From Roseiarcus sp963783175 (GTDB taxonomy: Bacteria; Pseudomonadota; Alphaproteobacteria; Rhizobiales; Beijerinckiaceae): DNA of 64,000 nucleotides. A model generated the notes under the pieces. That model was not told the DNA's origin and made no database searches. It saw only the letters and a list, made by a program, of their open reading frames with translations. A program made the position numbers and the translations under genes. Location of the stretch: the NCBI GenBank assembly GCA_963783175.1, contig CAWANG010000007.1, forward strand, positions 1 through 64,000, in the 5' to 3' direction. Of this stretch, positions 1 through 7,408 are shown piece by piece (position 1 is the first letter of the stretch; each line of letters begins with the position of its first letter).

Positions 1-78
1 CAACTTGCCCACGCTGCCCAGCGGCAGGGTCGCGGCGATGGCGTCGAAGGCGGCTTGGCTGATGGTGATGCGGATCAT
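1..78 (-). CDS. Conserved hypothetical protein, N-terminal part (cut by window edge)
   Basis: The minus strand starts with ATG at 78 and reads MIRITISQAAFDAIAATLPL and onward to the window edge without a stop (26 codons). Short proteins with this opening are common conserved hypotheticals in Hyphomicrobiales; their function is not known to me. The rest of the gene lies outside the window, so neither length nor domain content can be judged. Confidence 0.6.
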   Translation of the reverse strand, partial: MIRITISQAAFDAIAATLPLGSVGKL

Positions 79-141
79 GCGGCGACGATATGGGCGGCCA
101 GCCGAGGCCTCAAGCCGTCATGGCGACTCGGCGGCCCGTTT

Positions 142-444
142 CTATCTCGCGCCGGGGCCAGCAATGAGTGAGCACCTCCCGTCCAAAAATCTGTCAAAAA
201 TGGTTTGTGCGACTTCTTGAGCGGATACCGCTGAAGCCCATCTAAGTTTCGCCTGTAGAATTGCTTTTTGACGCTCCATAACGGCAGTCTTCAGCCAGTC
301 TATTTTGTCTAGGTCGACATTGGGATGCAACTGCACTGTGAGCCCGCGAAGCATTGTCGCGATACTTCGAAAGCTGATTAAATCCGGGTTGCCGATGAAT
401 TCGGGCATAGGTCTTACATCCGAGGGCGCTTCAAGCCAGACCAC
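142..444 (-). CDS. Hypothetical protein, about 100 residues
   Basis: The reading frame starts at GTG 444 directly after an upstream stop and codes for a 100-residue, mixed helical protein (MVWLEAPSDVRPMPEFIGNP at the start, an IDWLKTAVMERQKAILQAK helix in the middle). I do not recognise the family. Amino-acid composition looks protein-like (balanced charged and hydrophobic residues, not the Arg/Pro/Ala-rich pattern of antisense frames), but the start is uncertain and the gene may be the 3' part of something larger, because in-frame sequence just before the GTG (RIAAVV) also looks plausible until a stop. Confidence 0.4.
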   Translation of the reverse strand: MVWLEAPSDVRPMPEFIGNPDLISFRSIATMLRGLTVQLHPNVDLDKIDWLKTAVMERQKAILQAKLRWASAVSAQEVAQTIFDRFLDGRCSLIAGPGAR

Positions 445-594
445 AACGGCGGCGATTCGTTACCCTTTGGCGCAACGTAGCCACCCAGCAAAACGAAAGC
501 AAGAACCCCTCCTATTGCGCGCGACAACCTGCTTGCGGGTGGTCACAAGTAAGAGGAGAGATTGGAGGCACGCCGCCAGGCTAGGGGCTGACAA

Positions 595-1041
595 ATGTCT
601 ATCCAATGGAAACATGGGCTTCTGAGGTTTTGGATCGTTGCCTCGGTGCTCTGGGCAGCGTCGGTATGGTGGTTCGACATCGGCGGCCCTTACATGTTCA
701 AGATTTCTGGACACGGTCTACTCGGCCGACGGCGTCGAGACGACGCTGCTCGAGCTCACGATCCGCGATCTCAAGGACGAGTTCAGGCTCTACGAGCCCT
801 TCAGTCCACCCATAGAGCGTCGTTCGCAGCCACCCAAATCGACAGATCGGTCATCGCAACCGCCGAATCGCCTGCCGGTAAGGCCACGTGGTCATTCGAG
901 GATTTATATCAGTCAGAACTCCTCACTCGGGCCGCTTGGGCGTTCGGACCGCCAATTGCGACGCTGGCGTTCGCCTACATCATTGGGTGGATAATTATGG
1001 GCTTCCGACCGAGGAAGGTCGCCGACACAAAGGCTCCCTGA
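595..1041 (+). pseudogene. Small two-helix membrane protein with two compensating frame changes
   Basis: The single open frame codes for 148 residues. Its start (FWIVASVLWAASVWWFDIG) and its end (PPIATLAFAYIIGWIIMGF) are convincing membrane helices, but the part between about 710 and 820 is Arg-rich nonsense in this frame. In the next frame the same stretch reads DTVYSADGVETTLLELTIRD, which is clearly more protein-like. The simplest reading is a small membrane protein of two helices flanking a soluble segment, with one shift near 710 and a compensating shift near 820. Whether these are mutations or consensus errors cannot be decided here. Family unknown. Confidence 0.45.
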
Positions 1042-1162
1042 CCGGCGTCACCACCTGCTCCAGGCCTATTTTGAGGGGCGCGGTCTCGAATTCATTGGCG
1101 AGCGCGGCGTCAGCACGCGGGATGATCCGCGGTGACCGCCGTGGCCAAGCAGTAACCGATCA

Positions 1163-1460
1163 ATGATCGTCTTTCACGCCACTACAGAGCGCGCCGCGCA
1201 GGCCATCCTGGTTGAGGGCTTCCGGGATGGACGGGGCAGCTACGGCATCGGCGTTCGCCGAGCTCGAGGGCGTTTTCGTGGCCGATCAGCCGGTAGACGT
1301 CAACGAGGGAGCGAAAGGCGACGTTGTCATCAGCATTGAGCTCGCCGCGGACGAGAGCGAGCTTGCCGGCCATGAGATTGTCGAGGACCGCAAGCTGTTT
1401 CGCGAGTGGTGCTTGCCGGACAAGCTCCCTGAAAGCCGGCCGGATTGCGTTGGTGATTGA
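1163..1460 (+). pseudogene. Conserved hypothetical protein (MIxxHATT type), frameshifted
   Basis: ATG 1163 opens MIVFHATTERAAQAILVEGF and continues to about 1255. The homologous continuation (ELEGVFVADQPVDVNEGAKG to FREWCLP, stop 1458-1460) is in the frame one base later, so an extra base near 1256-1260 splits the gene. The family is a widespread roughly 90-100-residue bacterial protein that begins M-I-x-x-H-A-T-T and has a conserved DVNEGAKGD segment; its function is unknown to me, although the fold is reminiscent of ADP-ribosyltransferase-like proteins. The last residues after FREWCLP also differ from what I expect. Confidence 0.6.
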
Positions 1461-1599
1461 TAGGACCGACGTTGGCGACATGAGCGAGCTTGAGCGCCGC
1501 GCGGTCCGGCTCATGTGGCAGATGAGGATGATCGGTGCTGATCAACACTAAAGACACGCTGACGAGAGTTTCCAGCCTTCTCATAACCAACTGAAATCA

Positions 1600-1743
1600 T
1601 TACACACACCGCCCGTTATCCAGGGTGATCATATCCTTGGAGGTATCGAGGCTCTTGATCGCGCCGGTGGCGTCGGCAGCAAAGGCGACGGACGCCGCGC
1701 CGCGTAACGCCGCCGCCAAAGCGGCGCCTGCAAACATTCGCAT
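1600..1743 (-). pseudogene. DUF1344-like small secreted protein, truncated
   Basis: From ATG 1743 the frame gives a signal peptide (MRMFAGAALAAALRG...AFAAD) followed by ATGAIKSLDTSKDMITLDNG, the typical start of DUF1344 proteins, which are small periplasmic proteins of about 80-90 residues with a beta-rich domain. Here a stop follows at DNGRCV, after only 48 residues, and no continuation of the domain is visible downstream. It is probably a 3'-truncated remnant. The longer in-frame upstream extension lacks a credible start. Confidence 0.5.
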
Positions 1744-2068
1744 AGTGCTTCTCCATTTTCTGAGTGAAGCGCGACTACGCCAAAACGCATGACCTCCCTG
1801 GCGTAACCACGCCCTGGGCGCAATGGTAAGCACGAGCCGCCTCACGTCGCGCTGACCAAGGAATTAAATTTTGTTCATGGACGAGCATCGAACCCGACGG
1901 CAAGCGGTCTAGCGATTCGTCCGTGCGCCGCGCCGCTTACACCCACTATGGAAAAAGGTTAATGCGCCGGCCAAAGTCCGGATAGGCGCCGAAGCGCATA
2001 ACCCCTCCTGACCGCTGAAGGCGGTCGCTCGCTGACGGCAGGGATTGGCTGTTCGCGGAGGGCGCGCA
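1744..2068. other. Gene-poor spacer
   Basis: No convincing coding sequence. Open frames here are antisense or out-of-frame shadows. It presumably holds the promoters of the DUF1344 remnant (left) and of the OrfA-like gene (right), but I cannot name a promoter with confidence. Confidence 0.4.
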
Positions 2069-2320
2069 ATGGCACGACTGAGACTCACCCCCAGGCAAAT
2101 CGTCCAGAGGCTGCAGACGATCGAGGCGTTGACGGCCGAGGGCATGCCCGTCGCCGAAGCCATCCGCACGGCCGGAGTGGTCAAGGCTGAATACGATCGC
2201 TGGAGCATCGAATATAACGGGCTCGGCCGCACGCTCGGGCCGCTCCTGTGCGCGACGCCAAGGCCCGCGAAGACAACGCGCCGCCTGACCCGCATTCATC
2301 CGGCCAAGGCGCCCAAATAG
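2069..2320 (+). CDS. IS3 OrfA-like helix-turn-helix protein, short (remnant or domesticated)
   Basis: The sequence RLTPRQIVQRLQTIEALTAE followed by GMPVAEAIRTAGVVKAEYDRW matches the N-terminal helix-turn-helix of IS3-family OrfA transposase subunits (usual form: LTPEQIVAKLRQIEVLTAQG, ending YYRWRxEYGG). After the HTH the typical leucine-zipper segment is missing and the protein ends with a basic tail (RPAKTTRRLTRIHPAKAPK); no OrfB follows. ATG 2069 was chosen over 2045 because GGAG lies 9-12 bases upstream of it. It may be a remnant of an insertion sequence or a free-standing DNA-binding protein; 83 residues. Confidence 0.5.
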   Translation: MARLRLTPRQIVQRLQTIEALTAEGMPVAEAIRTAGVVKAEYDRWSIEYNGLGRTLGPLLCATPRPAKTTRRLTRIHPAKAPK

Positions 2321-2401
2321 TTCGGCGGCGACTCGGCCTGCCCATGTTGCGGGCCGACAGATCGGCATGCCATGGTCTGCCCCGCATAAAGGGGTTCCCG
2401 G

Positions 2402-2728
2402 ATGATTTATGAGCTTCGCGTCTATCGGTGCCTTCCCAACCGAATGCCGGCGATGTTGAAACGGTTTGAGTTTAAGACGCTGCCGATATGGCGGAAGCAC
2501 GGCATCCGCCAGGCTGGCTTCTGGACCACGATGATCGGCGAGTCCAATCACGAGCTCACCTATCTCCTCGCGTGGGAATCGCTGGCCGAGCGCGAGCAGA
2601 AATGGAGCGCCTTCGTCGCCGATCCCGAATGGATCGCGGCGCGCGACGAAAGCGAGAAAGACGGGCCGATCGTCGCCACGATCGCGAACTCGATCCTGCA
2701 ACCGACGTCATTCTCGAGCGTGCGTTAG
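2402..2728 (+). CDS. NIPSNAP family protein (copy 1)
   Basis: A 108-residue protein of the NIPSNAP family, a dimeric alpha/beta-barrel (ABM-like) fold of largely unknown biochemical role in bacteria. Visible family marks are the opening MIYELRVYRCLPNRMPAMLK, the central IGESNHELTYLLAWES and the WSAFVADPEWIAARDESE segment. Full length for the family. It is followed 156 bases later by a second copy in the same direction (2885-3211), so the two come from tandem duplication. No operon partner beyond its twin is evident. Confidence 0.85.
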   Translation: MIYELRVYRCLPNRMPAMLKRFEFKTLPIWRKHGIRQAGFWTTMIGESNHELTYLLAWESLAEREQKWSAFVADPEWIAARDESEKDGPIVATIANSILQPTSFSSVR

Positions 2729-2884
2729 CCGTTATTGCGAGGAGCCAGGGCGTCGAGAGCCCCCGTCTTTCGACGGGCTATTGCGAGGAAGCAATCGAGG
2801 ATCGCAGGGCGGCAACGGTCACCCGGTCGTTATCGCGATCCAAAACCGCCCTCAATCCGGCGCGTGAGGGAATGGGGTTCTGCG

Positions 2885-3211
2885 ATGATTTACGAGCTTC
2901 GCGTCTATCGCTGTGTTCCGAACCGCATGGGGGCCTTGCTCAGGCGGTTCGAATCGGCGGCGCTGAGGCTCTGGGACAAGCACGGAATTCGGCAGGCCGG
3001 CCTCTGGACGACGATCATCGGCGAGTCCAACTACGACCTCACCTACCTCCTGACGTGGGAATCGCTTGCCGAGCGCGAGCGGAAGTGGACCGCATTCACC
3101 ACCGATCCCGAATGGGTCGCGGCGCGAAAAGAGAGCGAAAAGGACGGACCGATCGTCGCGAATATCGTGAGCTCGATCCTGCAACCGACGTCATTCTCGA
3201 GCGTGCGGTAA
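2885..3211 (+). CDS. NIPSNAP family protein (copy 2)
   Basis: Second NIPSNAP-family gene, 108 residues, same length as copy 1 and alignable without gaps (MIYELRVYRCVPNRMGALLR; IGESNYDLTYLLTWES; EWVAARKESEKDGPIVANI). A longer in-frame reading from 2735 lacks family similarity, so ATG 2885 is taken as the start. The last codons of the two copies share 36 identical nucleotides (2689-2724 and 3172-3207), while the middle of the genes has diverged, which suggests either recent local gene conversion or strong conservation of the C-terminus. Confidence 0.85.
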   Translation: MIYELRVYRCVPNRMGALLRRFESAALRLWDKHGIRQAGLWTTIIGESNYDLTYLLTWESLAERERKWTAFTTDPEWVAARKESEKDGPIVANIVSSILQPTSFSSVR

Positions 3212-3250
3212 GTGCGCGTGAAGCGCGGCCGACAAATGCCTAACGCCGCC

Positions 3251-3673
3251 TTATCCCACGATCTCGTTGCCGGAAAACCATTGCGCGATCTCCGCCGAGG
3301 CCGTCTCCGGCGCGTCGGAGCCGTGGACGGAGTTCTCGCCCATCGACAGGGCGAAGTCCTTGCGGATTGTGCCGGGCGCCGCTTTTTCCGGATTGGTCGC
3401 GCCCATCACGTCGCGATAGCGCTGGATCGCGTCCTCGCCCTCGAGCACCTGGACGACCACAGGCGCCGCGGTCATCATCTCGACCAGCTCGCCGAAGAAC
3501 GGCCGCTCGCGATGCACGCCATAGAACGTCTCGGCCTCAGCCCGCGTCATGTGGACGCGCTTCTGCGCCACGATGCGAAGCCCCGCGGCCTCGATGCGCT
3601 GATTGACGGCGCCCGTCAGGTTGCGCCGGGTGACGTCGGGCTTGAGGATCGAGAACGTACGCTGAACGGCCAT
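3251..3673 (-). CDS. ndk: Nucleoside diphosphate kinase
   Basis: Transfers the gamma-phosphate of ATP to nucleoside diphosphates through a phosphohistidine intermediate, keeping NTP and dNTP pools balanced in the cytoplasm. 140 residues, normal family length. Seen: MAVQRTFSILKPDVTRRNLT at the start, the active-site segment NSVHGSDAPETA near residue 117-128 containing the catalytic His, and YRDVMGATNPEKAAPGTIR in between. Stands alone, convergent with the NIPSNAP gene upstream. Intact, no oddities. Confidence 0.95.
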   Translation of the reverse strand: MAVQRTFSILKPDVTRRNLTGAVNQRIEAAGLRIVAQKRVHMTRAEAETFYGVHRERPFFGELVEMMTAAPVVVQVLEGEDAIQRYRDVMGATNPEKAAPGTIRKDFALSMGENSVHGSDAPETASAEIAQWFSGNEIVG

Positions 3674-3827
3674 GGGCTGTCGGGTCTCTTATCGGGTCTA
3701 CGGGGAAAAGCGGCGCGCTTATAGACGCCGTCCCGACCGCCGGCAAGGCGGCGCGCGCCAGTTAAAATGTCTTTCGCCAGGCAAGCGCCCCATATAGGGA
3801 CGCTCGATATTGGCTAGGAGGATTTCG

Positions 3828-3914
3828 ATGATATTGAAACCGGACAGGCTTGCCGCGGGATGCGGCGCGTTGATGCTTATCGCATTCTCCGCGCACGCGA
3901 CGATTTCCGAATAG
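3828..3914 (+). CDS. Tiny secreted peptide or truncated exported protein
   Basis: A 28-codon frame preceded by a strong Shine-Dalgarno sequence (TAGGAGGAT, 3816-3824). The product starts MILKPDRLAAGCGALMLIAF, followed by SAHATISE and a stop: this is a signal peptide with an Ala-x-Ala-like cleavage site and almost nothing after it. It is either a truncated gene for an exported protein or a leader-type peptide. Its function is unknown. Confidence 0.35.
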   Translation: MILKPDRLAAGCGALMLIAFSAHATISE

Positions 3915-3948
3915 GGCGGAACCGCGCTTTGTAGACGCGGTGCTTAGG

Positions 3949-3980
3949 GCGTCCGGAAGGACGCTCGTCTCCCGACGAGC
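3949..3980 (+). other. Two adjacent perfect hairpins
   Basis: GCGTCC (3949-3954) pairs with GGACGC (3959-3964) around a GGAA loop, and GCTCGTC (3963-3969) pairs with GACGAGC (3974-3980) around TCCC. The stems share two bases. No T-run follows, so a classical rho-independent terminator is not supported. It lies between the tiny secreted peptide and the next secreted protein. Confidence 0.35.
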
Positions 3981-4112
3981 TGTGGAGCGCGGCTGCAGTG
4001 CAGCGACGTTTCCAACTCAAGGAGTCGTGCTCTAGCGGGCTGGCTTAGGAACGCGCTCCTGGGTATGGTTTGCGCCGATAAGGCCGATCAGCACCGAGGG
4101 CGCACCACCACC

Positions 4113-4370
4113 ATGTCCAAACTCATCTCCGCCGCGGCCGCCGCATTCCTGTTTACGGTCGCTTGCGCCCGCGCCGATGAGCAGGTTTGGGAGATGAACA
4201 ACTGGCCGGGCGACATTGACCTGATTCCATGCAGCGCATGGAGCAAGGGCCCCGACGGGACGTGGGTCCTGCACGGCGCAGTCAAGCTCGGTTCGGAGAC
4301 TCTCGACAACATCGGCGTCAAGGGCGACGCCGCCGCCCACAAGCTGGACCGGAGCTGCGGCAAGAAGTAG
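4113..4370 (+). CDS. Small secreted hypothetical protein
   Basis: 85 residues from ATG 4113: signal peptide (MSKLISAAAAAFLFTVACAR, cleavage probably after ARA) and a mature part of about 63 residues (DEQVWEMNNWPGDIDLIPCS ... LDRSCGKK) with two cysteines that could form one disulfide. An earlier in-frame start at 4065 would place 16 polar residues before the signal peptide and is unlikely. Similar small periplasmic proteins are seen in Hyphomicrobiales, but I know of no function. Confidence 0.65.
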   Translation: MSKLISAAAAAFLFTVACARADEQVWEMNNWPGDIDLIPCSAWSKGPDGTWVLHGAVKLGSETLDNIGVKGDAAAHKLDRSCGKK

Positions 4371-4410
4371 GACGATTCCCAAGTCTCAGGATCGAGATGG
4401 GGCCGAAAGT

Positions 4411-5133
4411 TCAGCCCGCCGCAGCTGCAGGAACAGCGACGCCGAGCCTGGCGGCAACACGGCGGGCGGTCGCTTCCCGCCGCGCCGTCATGCCCCGCAT
4501 CGAAAGCCGCGCCTGGTCCAGGATCGCGGCCGGAGCGGTCTCGGGCGTCCCGCTGTTGAAAGGCGGCTCGGGCGCATAGGCCATCTGAAGCTGGATGGCC
4601 TGCGCGGCCTCGTCGCCGCGCAGCTCGGCCGCAAGACGCAGGGCGCCGTCGATTCCCGCGGTGACGCCGGCGGCGAAGACCCAGGAGCCGTCAACGACGA
4701 CCCGTTCATTGACTGGAATGGCGCCGAAATACCGCAGCAGGTGAAACGAGGCCCAGTGCGTGGTCGCGCGGCGCCCCTTGAGGAGGCCGGCCGCGCCGCA
4801 AATCAAGGCTCCCGTGCATACAGAAAAAATGCTGCATGCGCCTGCCGTCTGTTGCAGGATCCAGCCCAGCACCTCGGCGTCGTCCATCAACGCCTCCTGG
4901 CCGAAGCCGCCCGGCACGTGCAGGACGTCGAGCGGCGGCGCCTCGGCCAGCGTCGCATCGGGCGTTAGGCGCAATCCCTTCACATCGCGAACGGGCTCGG
5001 CCGTTTTGCCGTAGATTCGATAGGTGGAGTTCGGGATGCGCGACAGAACCTCGAACGGGCCGGTGAGGTCGATCTGGTCCAGGCCCTCGAATAGCAGGGA
5101 GCCGATGTGCAAGTGGACGCCATCCGGGATCAT
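4411..5133 (-). CDS. DJ-1/PfpI family protein, isonitrile hydratase-like
   Basis: A 240-residue class I glutamine-amidotransferase-like (DJ-1/PfpI) protein. Seen: HIGSLLFEGLDQIDLTGPFE at the N-terminus, VLHVPGGFGQEALMDD, and the nucleophile elbow segment FSVCTGALICGAAGLLKGRR with the candidate catalytic Cys, followed by ATTHWASFHLL. This pattern matches isonitrile hydratase (InhA) and the amidase-like half of GlxA regulators; no AraC domain follows, so a stand-alone enzyme is likely. ATG 5133 with GGAGAT upstream is preferred over an upstream start near 5307. It is divergent from a GlxA fragment, a frequent pairing. Substrate is not known. Confidence 0.75.
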   Translation of the reverse strand: MIPDGVHLHIGSLLFEGLDQIDLTGPFEVLSRIPNSTYRIYGKTAEPVRDVKGLRLTPDATLAEAPPLDVLHVPGGFGQEALMDDAEVLGWILQQTAGACSIFSVCTGALICGAAGLLKGRRATTHWASFHLLRYFGAIPVNERVVVDGSWVFAAGVTAGIDGALRLAAELRGDEAAQAIQLQMAYAPEPPFNSGTPETAPAAILDQARLSMRGMTARREATARRVAARLGVAVPAAAAG

Positions 5134-5228
5134 ACCTATCTCCGTGTCGGAGGTCTGAAATCGACCAAATGAATCTATCCCAGCATGCTCCAGCGGAAAC
5201 GCCAAAGTTCCCTCGCTTTGCGCCAAAT

Positions 5229-5489
5229 ATGGTTCGCGCAATCGATGTGCTCGCCTATCCGGCGGTGCAGCTGCTCGACGTGACCGGGCCGGTTCAGGTC
5301 TTCGCATCGGCCAACGACCTCGTCGCCGGCGCCGCGAAGGTGGCGAGGAACGGGTCCCGCCTTGCCAGAAGCGGCAAGTCGGTCCAGATTTTCGTCGGAA
5401 ACTCGCGGCGAGCCTTTACGTACAGGCGCGCAACTCTAAGGGCGGGTGGAGTCCAACAATTGAACCTTTCCTGTGAAACCAAGGCTTAG
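5229..5489 (+). pseudogene. GlxA/FtrA-type AraC regulator, N-terminal fragment
   Basis: From ATG 5229 the frame reads MVRAIDVLAYPAVQLLDVTG followed by PVQVFASANDLVA, the usual opening of GlxA-type transcriptional regulators (DJ-1-like domain plus AraC HTH, about 320 residues). After about 35 residues the family likeness stops and the rest (KVARNGSRLARSGKSVQIFV...) is unrelated; the frame ends at 5489, inside the start of the next gene. It is a truncated remnant, divergent from the isonitrile-hydratase-like gene. Confidence 0.6.
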
Positions 5490-7146
5490 CGCGCGCGAGA
5501 GGCCGGTCGAACACCTCGATCTCGGTACGGCGATCAAGGTATCGCAAGCGATCTGCAGCGAGATCGTTCTCGAAAAGCTGACCGAGACGCTCATGCGCGC
5601 CGCGATCGAGCTGGCCGGCGCCGAGCGAGGTTTGTTGTTCCGTCCGCGAGGGGTCGAGCAGCGGCTGGTGGCGGAAGGCGCGATGAGCGGCAACTCGGTC
5701 GTCGTGCAGCTCCGCGACGAGCAGGCGGGCGCGGCTACGGCGCCGGAGTCGGTGCTCGACTACGTTTTGCGCACCGGGGACAGTCTCATTCTCGACGACG
5801 CCTCGGCCCAGTCCGCATTTGCCGACGACCCCTACATCCGGGAGCGGCGGACCCGCTCCATTTTCTGCCTGCCCTTGATCAACCAAGAGAAGCTCAACGG
5901 CGTGCTCTATCTCGAGAGCAGCCGCGGCGTCTTCGCGCCGGCCCGGACAGCGGTCCTGAAGTTTCTCGCCTCCCAGGCCGCGATCGCTTTGGAGAACGCA
6001 ACGCTCTATCAGGCGGTCCGGGAGAGCGAACAGCGGTTTCGAGATTACGCCGAAACGGCTTCCGATTGGTACTGGGAAACCGATACTGATCACAAATTCA
6101 CGCGCATGACGGACTACGAACAGCTTCGCGCGATGGGACGCCTGCCGTTGACGAGCCGGATTGGATTGACCCGATGGGATTTCGCGGAGGACGTCGAATC
6201 GCAACCGGAAAAGTGGGAGCTTCATCGGTCGATCCTCGACGCGCATCAGCCGTTCAACAATTTCGTATACCCGGCCCTGCGCTTCGACGGGTCTCTGATG
6301 TATGTCAGGGTCAGCGGCAAGCCGTTCTTTGACGCAAAAGGCGCGTTTCGCGGTTACAGGGGCACCGGCAGCGGCGTCACCGCAGAGGTTCGCGCCGAAC
6401 AGGCCGAGGCGGCGTTGCGCCAGATGCGGGCCGAGCTCTTGCATATCGCCAGGGTCACGACCTTGGGAGAACTTGCCGCTTCGATCGCCCATGAAGTCAA
6501 CCAGCCGATCGCGGGCACCCTCATCAACGCCCAGGTTGCGTTGCGCTGGCTTGGCGCCGAAAGGCCGGATCTGGATGAGGTTCGGAAAGCGCTCGACCGC
6601 ATTGTCAGAGACAGCATCCGGGCGGGCGCTGTCGTCGGTCGGATCCGTGATCTCATCAAGAAGGCGCCGGCGCGGGAGGACCGCGTGGACATCAATGCGG
6701 CGATCCGGGAAGTCGTCGAGCTTACTCGGAGCGAAGCGACGAAGAACGGCGTCTCGGTGCGGACGGAGCTTGCCGAAAGCCTGCCGCTCGTCCGCGGCGA
6801 TCGAGTCGAGCTGCAGCAAGTGGTCCTCAACCTCGTCCTTAACGCCGGGGAAGCGATGAGCGAATTGGCCGAGGGGCCGCGCGAACTACAAATCGCGACG
6901 AGCAGGACCGAGTCGGATCACGTGCTCGTCGCGGTCCGCGATACCGGTCCGGGACTGGCCCCCGCGGTGAAGGAAAAACTCTTCAAGGCCTTCCAGACGA
7001 CCAAACCGAACGGCATGGGGCTGGGGCTGTCGATCTGCCGATCGATCGTCGAATCGCGCGGCGGGCAAATGTGGGCGCGCGCGAACGCGCCCCGCGGCGC
7101 CGTCTTGGAATTCACGCTGCCGGTCCATCCAGAGATCGTAGCGTAA
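5473..7146 (+). CDS. GAF-PAS sensor histidine kinase (probable C-terminal part of a trifunctional kinase)
   Basis: 557 residues. GAF domain about 30-175, PAS about 185-310 (YWETDTDHKFTRMTDYEQL), HisKA about 320-385 with the phospho-acceptor His340 in SIAHEVNQPIAG, and a HATPase domain about 420-550 with N-box (LVLNAGEAM), G1 (DTGPGLA) and G2 (GMGLGLSI) boxes. The opening VEHLDLGTAIKVSQAICSEI is what normally follows the Ser/Thr-kinase plus AAA/TPR part in the very long (about 1,800-residue) trifunctional kinase/ATPase/histidine kinase proteins. Here that part is missing and the frame starts at a GTG (5473) with no good ribosome-binding site, overlapping the GlxA fragment. The kinase core is intact, but expression from this truncated 5' end is doubtful. 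No response regulator is adjacent. Confidence 0.7.
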   Translation: MKPRLSARERPVEHLDLGTAIKVSQAICSEIVLEKLTETLMRAAIELAGAERGLLFRPRGVEQRLVAEGAMSGNSVVVQLRDEQAGAATAPESVLDYVLRTGDSLILDDASAQSAFADDPYIRERRTRSIFCLPLINQEKLNGVLYLESSRGVFAPARTAVLKFLASQAAIALENATLYQAVRESEQRFRDYAETASDWYWETDTDHKFTRMTDYEQLRAMGRLPLTSRIGLTRWDFAEDVESQPEKWELHRSILDAHQPFNNFVYPALRFDGSLMYVRVSGKPFFDAKGAFRGYRGTGSGVTAEVRAEQAEAALRQMRAELLHIARVTTLGELAASIAHEVNQPIAGTLINAQVALRWLGAERPDLDEVRKALDRIVRDSIRAGAVVGRIRDLIKKAPAREDRVDINAAIREVVELTRSEATKNGVSVRTELAESLPLVRGDRVELQQVVLNLVLNAGEAMSELAEGPRELQIATSRTESDHVLVAVRDTGPGLAPAVKEKLFKAFQTTKPNGMGLGLSICRSIVESRGGQMWARANAPRGAVLEFTLPVHPEIVA

Positions 7147-7268
7147 TTGTGCTCGCCGGCGCCGGCGCGCCGTAACGCTCGATCCGTGTACTCCAGTTTG
7201 TCGGCACGTACAGTTCTATCTAGTGGCCAAAACCAAACGCTTGGAACCCGACTGAATGGCGGGAGTGC

Positions 7269-7290
7269 GCAGATACCGTTGAAAAAGCCG
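7269..7290 (+). repeat. IS1182 left terminal inverted repeat
   Basis: Starts GCAGATACCGTTGAAAAAG. It matches the reverse complement of 8835-8856 at 19 of 22 positions. Confidence 0.75.
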
Positions 7291-7408
7291 TCAAGTATTC
7301 GCTCTGGTGGGAAGCTCGTCGGATTTCGAGAAGGATGGGCTAGGGTCTTTTGGACGGCTCTTGGCCGCCATGCCGGGCGTTAGGCGGCCAGCATTTCCGG
7401 AAGCATAT

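Noticed and set aside
5416..6819. Long minus-strand open frame (467 codons) opposite the histidine kinase
   Set aside because: Arg/Asp-rich translation without any domain likeness; it is the antisense shadow of a well-supported kinase gene in GC-rich DNA.
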